Below are positions 1-7,785 of a DNA stretch of 64,000 nucleotides, one piece after another. How positions within the stretch are numbered: the first letter of the stretch is position 1; each line of letters begins with the position of its first letter. The DNA lies in contig CAYOLG010000001.1 of assembly GCA_964404745.1 (NCBI GenBank), positions 124,001 to 188,000 of the forward strand, read 5' to 3'. A model generated the notes under the pieces. The model was not told the origin of the DNA. It made no database searches and saw only the letters and a list, made by a program, of their open reading frames with translations. Source of the stretch: Pelagisphaera sp964404745 (GTDB lineage: Bacteria; Verrucomicrobiota; Verrucomicrobiia; Opitutales; Opitutaceae). The translations under genes were made by a program, and so were the position numbers.

Positions 1-63
1 CTAGCTCGAACATTCGCAACACTATAGCGAATATCCACCTTCAGACTATTCTACCGAAAATCA

Positions 64-1146
64 ATGCCAGCTAAAAAGAAGACCAAAGCCTATGCCCAAG
101 CGGGCGTGGATATCGATTTAGGCGATCGCGTTAAAGGCGATTTGAAAAAATCGTTGCGAGGGGCCTCTCGGCCTGAAGTACTCGGAGCCGTCGGCGGTTT
201 CGGAGGCCTGTTCGACCTGTCCAAGTCGAAGTACAAGGAACCCGTGCTGGTGAGCAGTATTGACGGAGTGGGGACAAAGCTCAAGTTAGCTTTCGATTCG
301 GGGCAGCACAAGAGCGTGGGCATGGATATTGTTAATCACTGCATTGACGATATTTCGGTGATAGGGGCAGAGCCGCTCTTCTTCCTCGACTACCTGGGAA
401 TGGACAAGCTGGAACCCAAGGTCTTCAAGCAATTGCTCTCCGGAATGAAGGACGCCTGCGCGGCGGCTAACTGCGCGTTGATCGGTGGGGAGACCGCCCA
501 GCTGCCAGGATTTTATCAGCCGGGCGAATACGATATTGCGGGGGTGATTGTCGGCATCGTGGAAAAGAAGCGAATGCTCTCGGGCTCTACCATTCGCGCG
601 GGCGATGTGGTGATCGGCTTGCCCTCCAATGGCTTGCATACCAATGGCTACACGCTAGCCCGGAAAGTGGTCTTCGATAAAGCCAAGCTGAAAGGTTTAG
701 ATAAGGTTCCCGGATCGCGGCAAAGCGTTTTCAAAGCCTTGCAGGCCCCGCATACGAACTACGCGCCGTTGATTCAGGCTCTTATCAATAAATTCAATAC
801 GGGCCGATCATCGAAATTCCGCAAAGGCAATGCTTTGTTCGGCATAGCCCATATCACCGGTGGGGGTTTTTGCGGCAATATCCCGCGTATCCTTCCCGAT
901 TCCGTGGATGTCGAAATTAATACGGGCGCTTGGACCCCGCTTCCCATATTCAAATTGATAGAGGAAGCTGGCAGGATCGATTTCGAAGAAATGTACGAAG
1001 TGTTCAATATGGGAATTGGGATGACGCTTTGCGTCGATGCGGAAAAGGCTGAGGCCATTCTTGAAGAGAGCCGTTCCCATGGCTGCCGGGCGATGAGGAT
1101 AGGAAGCGTTGTCAAGGGGAGCGGCAAGGTTCATCTGCTGCGATGA
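64..1146 (+). CDS. purM: phosphoribosylformylglycinamidine cyclo-ligase (AIR synthase)
   Basis: PurM catalyses the fifth step of purine synthesis in the cytosol, the ATP-dependent ring closure of FGAM to aminoimidazole ribotide. The 360-residue product has the family landmarks in order: the N-terminal GVDIDLGDR segment, the SIDGVGTKLKLAF nucleotide-binding stretch, HCIDDISVIGAEPLFFLDY, GGETAQLPGFY, SNGLHTNGY, HITGGGFCGNIPR and EVFNMGIGM. Length is normal for the family (about 345 residues). The ATG at 64 follows a short AT-rich leader and puts the first family motif at the expected distance. The stop codon overlaps the next start as ATGA, so the downstream exported protein is probably translationally coupled. 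No purine pathway gene lies next to it in this window, so purM seems to stand apart from a pur cluster. Confidence 0.97.
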   Translation: MPAKKKTKAYAQAGVDIDLGDRVKGDLKKSLRGASRPEVLGAVGGFGGLFDLSKSKYKEPVLVSSIDGVGTKLKLAFDSGQHKSVGMDIVNHCIDDISVIGAEPLFFLDYLGMDKLEPKVFKQLLSGMKDACAAANCALIGGETAQLPGFYQPGEYDIAGVIVGIVEKKRMLSGSTIRAGDVVIGLPSNGLHTNGYTLARKVVFDKAKLKGLDKVPGSRQSVFKALQAPHTNYAPLIQALINKFNTGRSSKFRKGNALFGIAHITGGGFCGNIPRILPDSVDVEINTGAWTPLPIFKLIEEAGRIDFEEMYEVFNMGIGMTLCVDAEKAEAILEESRSHGCRAMRIGSVVKGSGKVHLLR

Positions 1147-1751
1147 GCGTCCGGCGCCGGTTTTGGACGTTTTGGCTGGCGGTCGGATGGGCAGTGTCTA
1201 CGGTTTTGTTTGGCGCGAGCGCCAGCGCGGAATCGATTGCCGGCGAGTCCTTGATAGAGCAGGCTGGAGCCGTCGAGGAAGTCATCGAGGCTTTGATGCA
1301 GCAGCCAGTCAGTCGATCAGAGGTCTATCGGTTTGTTTCCGAAGCTGAAGTGGTCCTGGAATGGACGCTATCCAACGTGGATCAATGGGTAGCGGCTGAT
1401 GAAAGCGATAGCCCTCTGCCGGCAATTCGGGCCTTTGAGGTTTGGAGCCGTATCGACTCTCCGGCAGCGGCCTTTGTGGCGACTTTGGTCAAGCTCATGC
1501 TCGCCAGAGATTTTTCCAATGAGGAGGTGAGCGCTGCCAGTCTGGAAAAAGAGATTGCCGAGATGGAGCGAATCGTGAAGTCCGGCAAATTATCGGGATA
1601 CGTATTGGAGATGGCTCGAACCGAGATCGCTGAAAAGCGGGAAACGCTTCAATTTCTGCGTGGCGTGGCTCCACAAAACCAAAAGCTTTACAAGGCTAGC
1701 CGCGAGCGTATTGATCCTGTCCTCGATCGGTTCGAGCAAATCGGTAGGTAG
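1143..1751 (+). CDS. exported protein of unknown function
   Basis: I do not recognise this 202-residue protein. It begins with a likely signal peptide: the basic MSVRRR start, a hydrophobic stretch FWLAVGWAVSTVLFG and a small-residue cleavage region ASAS-AES. The mature part is acidic and mostly helical in composition, with an E/K-rich segment near residues 135-175 that could form a coiled coil, and no cysteines or recognisable catalytic motif. Its ATG overlaps the purM stop (ATGA, 4 bp), so it is coupled to purM, but nothing links it to purine synthesis by sequence. A periplasmic location is inferred from the signal peptide alone. Confidence 0.75.
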   Translation: MSVRRRFWTFWLAVGWAVSTVLFGASASAESIAGESLIEQAGAVEEVIEALMQQPVSRSEVYRFVSEAEVVLEWTLSNVDQWVAADESDSPLPAIRAFEVWSRIDSPAAAFVATLVKLMLARDFSNEEVSAASLEKEIAEMERIVKSGKLSGYVLEMARTEIAEKRETLQFLRGVAPQNQKLYKASRERIDPVLDRFEQIGR

Positions 1752-1788
1752 ATAGATGTCCTAACCAATCAAAGTAAATCCTATTTCC

Positions 1789-2091
1789 ATGCTAGTACAC
1801 ACAGTATTTTTCAACTTCACGGAAGCGTCTTCAGAGGCGGACATCCAATCTTGCGCGGATGACGCTCGCAACTTGCTGGGCAAGATCGAAACGGTTAAGG
1901 CTCTCTATGTAGGGAGCCCTGCGGATACGGAGGTTCGCCCGGTAAGCGTCCGTGATTTCGATCTCTGCTTGACGGTCGTCTTTGACTCAATTGCGGATCA
2001 CGATGTTTACCAGACCCATCCCTTGCACGACGATTTTATCGCCAACAACAAGGAGAATTGGGCGAAGGTCCAGGTTTACGATGCGGATTAA
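1789..2091 (+). CDS. Dabb (stress-responsive A/B barrel) domain protein
   Basis: A 100-residue protein made of a single dimeric alpha/beta-barrel (Dabb, PF07876-type) domain. The diagnostic features are the opening LVHTVFFNF strand and the HDVYQTHPLHDDFI segment near residues 67-80, which matches the conserved D-x-Y-x-x-H-P-x-H signature. The family forms small cytosolic dimers; known members range from plant stress proteins to polyketide cyclases, so the substrate cannot be told from sequence. The gene starts 37 bp after the exported protein on the same strand and may share its transcript. Confidence 0.85.
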   Translation: MLVHTVFFNFTEASSEADIQSCADDARNLLGKIETVKALYVGSPADTEVRPVSVRDFDLCLTVVFDSIADHDVYQTHPLHDDFIANNKENWAKVQVYDAD

Positions 2092-2196
2092 AAGGGTCCC
2101 GAGCAGCTGCGGCTGTCTGTCTACCCTCGGACCAGCCCAACGAGGTTGCCTAGAGAGTCTCTGATGAACAGATGATATCGGATTTCGATTTTGTGC

Positions 2197-2270
2197 GTGG
2201 GAGCGAGTTTGCTCCGCGATAGTTGTAGACCGGCCCGCATCGAAATAGCGGGATGAAACCGCTCCTACAG
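2197..2270. repeat. REP-like pair of inverted palindromes
   Basis: The left unit contains GGAGCGAGTTTGCTCC, itself a hairpin, followed by GCGAT. The right unit, read on the minus strand, is TGTAGGAGCGG, then TTTCATCCCGCTA. The two units share GGAGCG and face each other, as in bacterial interspersed mosaic elements built from REP sequences. No gene runs through it. Similar paired inverted repeats occur at three other intergenic sites in this window (15575, 32673 and 34893), with different cores. Confidence 0.55.
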
Positions 2271-2428
2271 GCTACGACGAGCTGCTCATCCCTGGTTCGT
2301 ATCGTCGAGCCGACGCCAACAGGCCGTTCGCGGAGAGGACTGCTGATCTTTGAGACTGTATCTGTTCCGTTGTTACAATTTCGTTGCAGGGAAACTCCGG
2401 ATTTACAGGGGATTGATAGCGGTCCCGC

Positions 2429-2456
2429 TTGACAGGGGCGAGCGGGACCATAGAAC
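2429..2456 (+). promoter_or_regulatory. sigma-70-type promoter candidate for the HNH gene
   Basis: TTGACA at 2429-2434, a 16-bp spacer, then TAGAAC at 2451-2456. The -35 is a perfect consensus; the -10 is weak. The start codon at 2466 would lie only a few bases after the transcription start, so the message would have almost no leader. Confidence 0.4.
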
Positions 2457-2465
2457 GATGGAATC

Positions 2466-3083
2466 ATGGAGGCTGCCCTTACAGAACCTGTACTCGTTCT
2501 GAATCGGCTCTGGCAGGCCGTGAATGTCATATCGGCCAAGCGGGCTTTCTCGCTTTTGGCGACGGGGCATGCGAGCGTGGTTTACGCCGAGGAAGAGGAT
2601 TTCCGGATTTTCGATATGATGGATTGGGTAGACTTTTCCCGCTACAATCCGCCAGTCGCCGAAATGGAATTGGTGCGCACGGTCCGGCATCCGATTCGCG
2701 TGCCGAAGATCATCCTTCTATCCATATTCGACAAGATGCCGAAGAAAGAGCTCAAGCTGACCCGGAAGAACGTCTTCGATCGGGACAAGTATCGTTGCCA
2801 GTATTGCGACAAGAAGATGTCGTCGGAAGACTTGAATTTAGATCACGTGATTCCCCGGCACTATGGGGGAAAGACGACCTGGGAAAATATAGTTTGCTCG
2901 TGCATCAAGTGCAATTCCCGCAAGGCAAATCGGTTGCCCCATGAGGCTGGCATGCGATTGGCCCGCAAGCCGTCGAAGCCGCAGTGGCGACCGGTTATCA
3001 GCATCGCTGCCCGGGGGAAAAAGCACAAAGAGTGGCGGCATTTTATCGATGTGGCCTACTGGAACGTCGAACTCGAAAGCTAA
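2466..3083 (+). CDS. HNH endonuclease
   Basis: A 205-residue HNH nuclease. The N-terminal half (1-90) carries the conserved VLNRLWQAVNVISAKRAF segment seen in a widespread family of stand-alone HNH proteins. The C-terminal half has the zinc ribbon and active site: RCQYCDKK, then LNLDHVIPRHYGG (the D-H pair), WENIVCSCIKCN and SRKAN. Two CxxC pairs are intact and the catalytic histidine and asparagine are in place, so it looks active. The role is unknown; it may act in repair or RNA/DNA processing. It is not inside a mobile element and has no methylase partner, so a restriction system is unlikely. The ATG at 2466 is the first in frame; a frame at 2429-2944 overlapping it is spurious. Confidence 0.9.
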   Translation: MEAALTEPVLVLNRLWQAVNVISAKRAFSLLATGHASVVYAEEEDFRIFDMMDWVDFSRYNPPVAEMELVRTVRHPIRVPKIILLSIFDKMPKKELKLTRKNVFDRDKYRCQYCDKKMSSEDLNLDHVIPRHYGGKTTWENIVCSCIKCNSRKANRLPHEAGMRLARKPSKPQWRPVISIAARGKKHKEWRHFIDVAYWNVELES

Positions 3084-3274
3084 GTCGGGCTGGACTCTTA
3101 GTTTAGGGAGGACTACCTAGGTCTTCCATCTGCGGAAATCGGAGGATCGAGCCGATCCTGCCTGCCTCTTAGAATGCCTCGGAGCTTGACCCGGGGGTTA
3201 TTACTTATGGGCTCTACCTTATTTTTCACGGGGAGCTGAACTGGGTTCGGCTATGCCTTTGGCAGTCGGTATCC

Positions 3275-5008
3275 CTAGATTTCGTCGGTCTCGATTGGCA
3301 GTTCGATTCGGAGGGTAGTCCCCTGTTCGCTCGATTCTGCGACGGATATATCGCCTCGGTGGGAGCGCAGGATTCTTTTGACGATGGACAGTCCGAGGCC
3401 GGTGCCCTCTGGCTTGTCGGTAAGGAAGGAGTCGAAAATGCGGTCTTGGATTGATTCCGGTATGCCGGAACCGGTGTCTTTGAAGTAGATAGCCAGTCGC
3501 TGATTTTCGGATACGCCTTCAATTTTTGTTGAAATTGTCAAGGAGCCGCCGTTTGGCATTGCTTCTGAGGCGTTCAGAATGAGGTTGAGAAAAACCTGTT
3601 GAAGTTGGCCTTTATTGCCGTAGATCTCCAAGGGTTGCTCCAATTTTTGGTGGCGCAGTTCGATTCGCTGCTGGCTCATCTTCAGCCGAACCAGAAGCAA
3701 AGTATCGCCAATCAAGTCGTCGATGGAGCAGTTGGCGTACAAGTCTTCCCGGTTCTTGCCGAAAGTGAGGACGCGAGAAACGATTTCCTCTAGTTGATTT
3801 ATTTTCTCTCCAATGATTTGCGTGTCCTTGTGGCGCGGATCCTTGCTGTCGTACTGCAAGCCAAGGGAGCCGAAGAGCAGCTTGATTACGGTGAGCGGGT
3901 TGCGAATTTCGTGGGCGATCTCTGCAGAGAGGAGCCCGAGAGTCGTTAACCGTTCGCTCTTCCGCAGCAGATCTTCGCTATTGAAAACCCGAGCGTAGAG
4001 GTTGGCATTTTGAGCGGCTGCTGCTGAAAGAGACGCAAAGGCTTGCAATAGCCGCTTTTCATCGTTGGGAAAACGGTGGCTAACGTGGGTGAAAATATTG
4101 ATCACGCCGATGACGTCTCCTTCGTAAATCATGGGGGTCGAAAGGCAAGAGACGACATCCTCATGCTGGGGCGTATCCAGAAGGTCCAGATATTCGGGCG
4201 TAGTGATATTGGGGAATTCGATTTGCTTGCGCGTCTGAATGGCGGAGGCGCTCATGCTTTCCTCGATTCGCAAAGTTTCTACGCGCGACTGAAACTCCTG
4301 CAATGGGGGCCTCGCTGCCTCCATAGTGACGAGGCCCTGTTTTGGGTCGTAAAGCTGAAGGGTGGTCATCCGAGCCCCCGTCAAGTCGAGGGCCGCCTCC
4401 GTTATGCTATCCCAAAGGCTCTGTAATTCTAAATTAGATACTACTTTTTGCCCCACCTCGATTAAGGCGTTGAGTTGTTCAGATTGATTTTCAAGCCCCC
4501 TTTGGCGCCATACGCATTGGAGCGAGCGAACCGCTTCATCCGCTATGGTTCGCAGTCGTTCCATATCCCTCTTCTCGTATTGGCCAACCTCCTTGGATTC
4601 GACACTGATTACCCCAATTATTTGCCCTTCAGAAAAAAGAGGCACGGCCATTTTGCAGCGCACCTCATCTAGTAGCTTAACATAGTAGGGACTCGTCTTG
4701 ACGTCCTTTACGAGCATGGGTTTGCCTCTGAAGGCTACCCGTCCCGATATGCCCTTACCCAGATGTAGCGCGTAATCGTCCAAGTTCGATGGATACCCAA
4801 GAGCGTACTCGACTTCCAAGAGACCCGTGTCCGGGCTGATCAAAGCAATGGAAGCTGAAGACGGCTGAAACAGGCGCTGAATGGCTTCCATGACCGCCTT
4901 ATAGGCTTCGCGGACATTGAAGGCAGTGCTGCCTGCCTGGCTGATTCGATAGAGGCTGAGAAGAAGAGCGGGATCTTCGAAGCCGTTACTCTCGCGTTCC
5001 TGTTTCAT
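3275..5008 (-). CDS. GAF-domain sensor histidine kinase
   Basis: A 577-residue kinase with no membrane segment, so probably cytosolic. Domains in order: two GAF sensor domains (about 25-170 and 190-335), a HisKA dimerisation domain with the phospho-acceptor in AEIAHEIRNPLTV (His366), and a HATPase_c domain with the N box FLNLILNASEAMPNGG, the G1 box DTGSGIP and the G2 box GTGLGLSIV. The order resembles NtrB-type kinases, and rpoN occurs elsewhere in the window, but no cognate response regulator is adjacent. Its ATG overlaps the mnmA stop by 4 bp (ATGA on the minus strand), so it is translated with the tRNA-thiolation enzyme, an unexpected pairing. The signal is unknown; GAF domains often bind small molecules or cofactors. 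Confidence 0.95.
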   Translation of the reverse strand: MKQERESNGFEDPALLLSLYRISQAGSTAFNVREAYKAVMEAIQRLFQPSSASIALISPDTGLLEVEYALGYPSNLDDYALHLGKGISGRVAFRGKPMLVKDVKTSPYYVKLLDEVRCKMAVPLFSEGQIIGVISVESKEVGQYEKRDMERLRTIADEAVRSLQCVWRQRGLENQSEQLNALIEVGQKVVSNLELQSLWDSITEAALDLTGARMTTLQLYDPKQGLVTMEAARPPLQEFQSRVETLRIEESMSASAIQTRKQIEFPNITTPEYLDLLDTPQHEDVVSCLSTPMIYEGDVIGVINIFTHVSHRFPNDEKRLLQAFASLSAAAAQNANLYARVFNSEDLLRKSERLTTLGLLSAEIAHEIRNPLTVIKLLFGSLGLQYDSKDPRHKDTQIIGEKINQLEEIVSRVLTFGKNREDLYANCSIDDLIGDTLLLVRLKMSQQRIELRHQKLEQPLEIYGNKGQLQQVFLNLILNASEAMPNGGSLTISTKIEGVSENQRLAIYFKDTGSGIPESIQDRIFDSFLTDKPEGTGLGLSIVKRILRSHRGDISVAESSEQGTTLRIELPIETDEI

Positions 5009-6111
5009 CGCGATTCGATGGCGACTTTCGAGTCGACACGGGAGTAGATTCCCCCTCCGAGCAAACGTTCGCCTTCGTAGAAAGCCAGTACTTGGCCCAG
5101 GGCGAGCGCTCTCTGCGGTTCCCGAAAAGAAATTTCCGCAGACTGATCACCGATTGGCTTGTAAGTTGCCGGTATCCTGGGATCGCGATAGCGCGTTTTA
5201 ACTTCGATGGTTCTCTCCTCTTTGATTGGATCCGCGATAAAACTTAAATTGGAAACCTGACAACTTGCGGCGTAAAGGCCTGGGGCGTTGAGGGATTCGA
5301 AAGCGACTATGAGAGCTTTGCGGCTGGGATCTTTCCCGACGACAACGTAATTCTGATGATCGCGGTTGGAGGGAACGCCGATCCCTTTCCGTTGACCGAT
5401 AGTGAAGTAGTGAAGCCCTTGGTGCTTTCCGAGGATGGTCTCGTCATCGGCCTTGAGAATAGGGCCAGGGTCGTTGGGAACGTATTCGCGAAGGAAGTCC
5501 TGCATCTTGATGTTACCGATGAAGCAAATTCCCTGGCTATCTTTTTTGGATGCGTTGGGCAATTCCGCCTTACGAGCCAGGTACCGTAGTTCCGGCTTGG
5601 TGAGATCGCCTATGGGGAAACGCGCTCGTTGGACCTGATCCCGGCGCATCATGGCCAGAAAATAAGTTTGGTCTTTGTTCTTGTCTTTCCCTTCGAGGAG
5701 AACGGGCTCTCCAGACGAACGTTCGAGGCGAGCGTAGTGTCCGGTGGCGACCGAGTCGAAGGCATGATCGATCGCATAGTCGAGAAAGACGCCAAATTTA
5801 ATTTCCCGGTTGCACATAACGTCCGGGTTGGGGGTGATTCCAGATTGGTAGCCAGCTAGGAGGTAGTCAACGATCCTCGAGCGGTAGTCGTCCATAAGGT
5901 TGACGACGCGAAATGGGATTCCGAGTTTTGCCGCGACGGCGCTGGCGTCCTCGATGTCCTGTTGCCAGGGGCAGTCGCCGAGGATTTCCTCTTCGTTGAT
6001 CCAGTTCTTCATGTAGGCTCCCTCGATTTGGTAGCCCTGCTGTTGCAAGCGAAGCGCGGCCACGCTGCTATCTACGCCGCCTGACATCGCCAATAGGATC
6101 TTCTCGCCCAT
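5005..6111 (-). CDS. mnmA: tRNA-specific 2-thiouridylase
   Basis: MnmA thiolates U34 of tRNA-Glu, -Gln and -Lys in the cytosol, using ATP and sulfur relayed from a desulfurase. The 368-residue product has the PP-loop SGGVDSSVAA near residue 10, GDCPWQQDIEDA, the first catalytic cysteine in NPDVMCNREIKFG, ATGHYAR, and the second in SQGICFIGN, followed by YFTIGQRKGIG. The reading frame is open upstream to 6444, but the extra 111 residues are low-complexity and overlap the glycosyltransferase gene; the ATG at 6111 gives the normal N-terminus MGEKILLAMSGG and normal length. It lies between a glycosyltransferase (68 bp upstream) and the sensor kinase (4-bp overlap). Confidence 0.96.
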   Translation of the reverse strand: MGEKILLAMSGGVDSSVAALRLQQQGYQIEGAYMKNWINEEEILGDCPWQQDIEDASAVAAKLGIPFRVVNLMDDYRSRIVDYLLAGYQSGITPNPDVMCNREIKFGVFLDYAIDHAFDSVATGHYARLERSSGEPVLLEGKDKNKDQTYFLAMMRRDQVQRARFPIGDLTKPELRYLARKAELPNASKKDSQGICFIGNIKMQDFLREYVPNDPGPILKADDETILGKHQGLHYFTIGQRKGIGVPSNRDHQNYVVVGKDPSRKALIVAFESLNAPGLYAASCQVSNLSFIADPIKEERTIEVKTRYRDPRIPATYKPIGDQSAEISFREPQRALALGQVLAFYEGERLLGGGIYSRVDSKVAIESR

Positions 6112-6179
6112 ATGCTGCCAATCTGGATATACTCTGGCCGGAGTCGCAAGCTTGGATGTTTTTCGGCGAAACCTGGAGT

Positions 6180-7487
6180 TTAGCGTGCGGCCTGGAGGGA
6201 CAGGAGCCGAGCTGACAGGATTCGCGTATCTTGGCTTTCGCCGGCTAGGGCGGGAACGAAGTAGCGATCGCAGCGGAGGACAACGGTAATTTCTGCAGAA
6301 TCGGTTGATCGGAGGGGAGCTGCGATTCGCATGGTTGCCCCGTCGGAGCTCCAGTCGGAAAAGGTTGAGCCTTGGAAGCTCAGACTGATGTGGACTCCCC
6401 GCTGATTTAGCGATTCCGGTAGTTCGATCGTCGCCCGAATCCATTTGCTAGCTGGGGAAACATTTAGGCGCGTTTCGTAGTAGGGGCCTATCCATCGGTT
6501 TGGACAGAGAGTTTCTGGATCATTCTCTTTGATACTGAATTTTCGGGCCAAGGATTTCCATCCCCTTGTTGCCGCGAGAGGAAAGAGCAAACGCGATCCT
6601 ACCCTAGTCGGCGCTTTGCAAATGGCGATGATGCCTCTCAGCCATGCCGCGCTGTAGCGCCTGTTCATCAATGCGGATTCGGCCCGGCGAAGTGAATCCA
6701 ACGATTCAGGCCGGCTGCTGCGGTGGTGAAGCCAATGGGAGGTCTGGCAGCGCCAGCGTAGGGGAGATGCCCAGGAGCCCCAGTAGCGTCGGCTGATCTC
6801 TTCGCAATCCCGCATCAAAGAAGAATGGCTTTTGATTACGGATTTGGATTCGCTGTGCAGTCGATAGTGACTCCAAATTTCTGGAATCGGATGAAAGCGA
6901 TATCGTGCACTGAATCGGCAAAAGAGGTCATAGTCGACCGCGTGCTCGATTGTCGTATCCAATTCTCCGCAGGTTTCCCAAACGCTTCGATGCCAAAACG
7001 TGGAAGGCTGAGGAATCTGGTTGTATCCGCGTTTCCAAAAGGCGAGCTGATCGAAATGGCTTCGGTAGACCCAGGCATGCTCTTCGCCTTGCTTCGATGC
7101 GTCGCTTCCAAAAAAGCAACTGCGGCCGAACACGATGTAGCGCTGCCGATCCGGATTGATTTCCAAAGCCACTCGCTTCAGGCAACCTTTCTCCAGCAAG
7201 TCATCGGAATTGAGGAAGCCCATTATTTCCCCGGAGGATCTTCGAAAGCCTCGATTGATGGCGTCGGCTTGGCCTTGGTCGTCCTCAATATGGAGCTTAA
7301 AAATATTTGAATGGTCGTTGACGAATTGTCTGGCGGTTTCTTGGGAGGCGTCCGTTGAGCCGCCATCTTGAATAATCACCTCGAGATTCGGGTATTCCTG
7401 ATCTACGAGACTCTGCAGAGTAGCCGCCAGATACCTTCCCTGGTTGTATGAAGGAGTGACGATGGAGATTCTCGGTAGACCGTTCAT
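6180..7487 (-). CDS. family 2 glycosyltransferase
   Basis: A GT-A fold glycosyltransferase. The N-terminus ISIVTPSYNQGRYL with LEVIIQDGGSTDAS and, near residue 95, GFLNSDDLLE (the DxD-type metal site) are typical of GT2 enzymes that transfer sugars to surface polysaccharides or glycolipids. After about residue 290 comes a C-terminal extension of around 130 residues with alternating strands (RATIELPES, HISLSFQGS, EITVVLRCD), which looks like a beta-sandwich. Donor and acceptor are unknown. The frame is open to a GTG at 7559, but ATG 7487 places the first strand at the usual distance. It is the first gene of the leftward group with mnmA and the kinase. Confidence 0.85.
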   Translation of the reverse strand: MNGLPRISIVTPSYNQGRYLAATLQSLVDQEYPNLEVIIQDGGSTDASQETARQFVNDHSNIFKLHIEDDQGQADAINRGFRRSSGEIMGFLNSDDLLEKGCLKRVALEINPDRQRYIVFGRSCFFGSDASKQGEEHAWVYRSHFDQLAFWKRGYNQIPQPSTFWHRSVWETCGELDTTIEHAVDYDLFCRFSARYRFHPIPEIWSHYRLHSESKSVIKSHSSLMRDCEEISRRYWGSWASPLRWRCQTSHWLHHRSSRPESLDSLRRAESALMNRRYSAAWLRGIIAICKAPTRVGSRLLFPLAATRGWKSLARKFSIKENDPETLCPNRWIGPYYETRLNVSPASKWIRATIELPESLNQRGVHISLSFQGSTFSDWSSDGATMRIAAPLRSTDSAEITVVLRCDRYFVPALAGESQDTRILSARLLSLQAAR

Positions 7488-7572
7488 TCGCGACACGCCA
7501 TGGTCTGAGCGAGCCCAGAATGGCGAAACAGATTGATGAGGGTTGCGACTAGTCGTCACTGAGGCAAGTGCT

Positions 7573-7785
7573 ATGAATAGCCTGATGGATGTTCCGGTCT
7601 TTTTTCAGCCCTGCCTGATGACTGTCGAGAAAATTGTCGATTTGATGGACGAGAAGGCTAATCTCCGAGTTTGGCGATTTCAGCAAGTCTCCGGGATATC
7701 TGACTCCATTTATGAGCGAAAGGCCGCTTCCGTTCTAGCTTGTAAAGGCAGGCAATTTGACATTGTGGTGTCGTCGGAATCATGA
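7573..7785 (+). CDS. small protein coupled to the GH13 gene
   Basis: A 70-residue frame starting at ATG 7573, eight bases after a GAGG ribosome site at 7561-7564, and ending in a 4-bp ATGA overlap with the GH13 gene. The product has no signal peptide or membrane segment; it contains MTVEKIVDLMDEKANLRVWRF and one cysteine near the C-terminus. I recognise no family. The ribosome site and the tight coupling are the support; the alternative is that this is leader DNA translated by chance. The divergent glycosyltransferase start lies 85 bp away, so promoters for both directions would sit between 7488 and 7572. Confidence 0.45.
   Translation: MNSLMDVPVFFQPCLMTVEKIVDLMDEKANLRVWRFQQVSGISDSIYERKAASVLACKGRQFDIVVSSES

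Larger units (their letters stand above)
2092..2465. other. intergenic region, 374 bp
   Basis: No credible gene. It holds a pair of inverted REP-like palindromes at 2197-2270 and a promoter candidate at 2429-2456 for the HNH gene. Reading frames that cross it lack family motifs and disagree with the strong HNH frame downstream. Confidence 0.6.

Noticed and set aside
2429..2944. Open frame overlapping the HNH gene
   Set aside because: Another frame of the same DNA; the HNH frame has intact motifs.
6112..6444. Upstream extension of mnmA
   Set aside because: Low-complexity basic sequence overlapping the glycosyltransferase gene; the internal ATG at 6111 matches family length.
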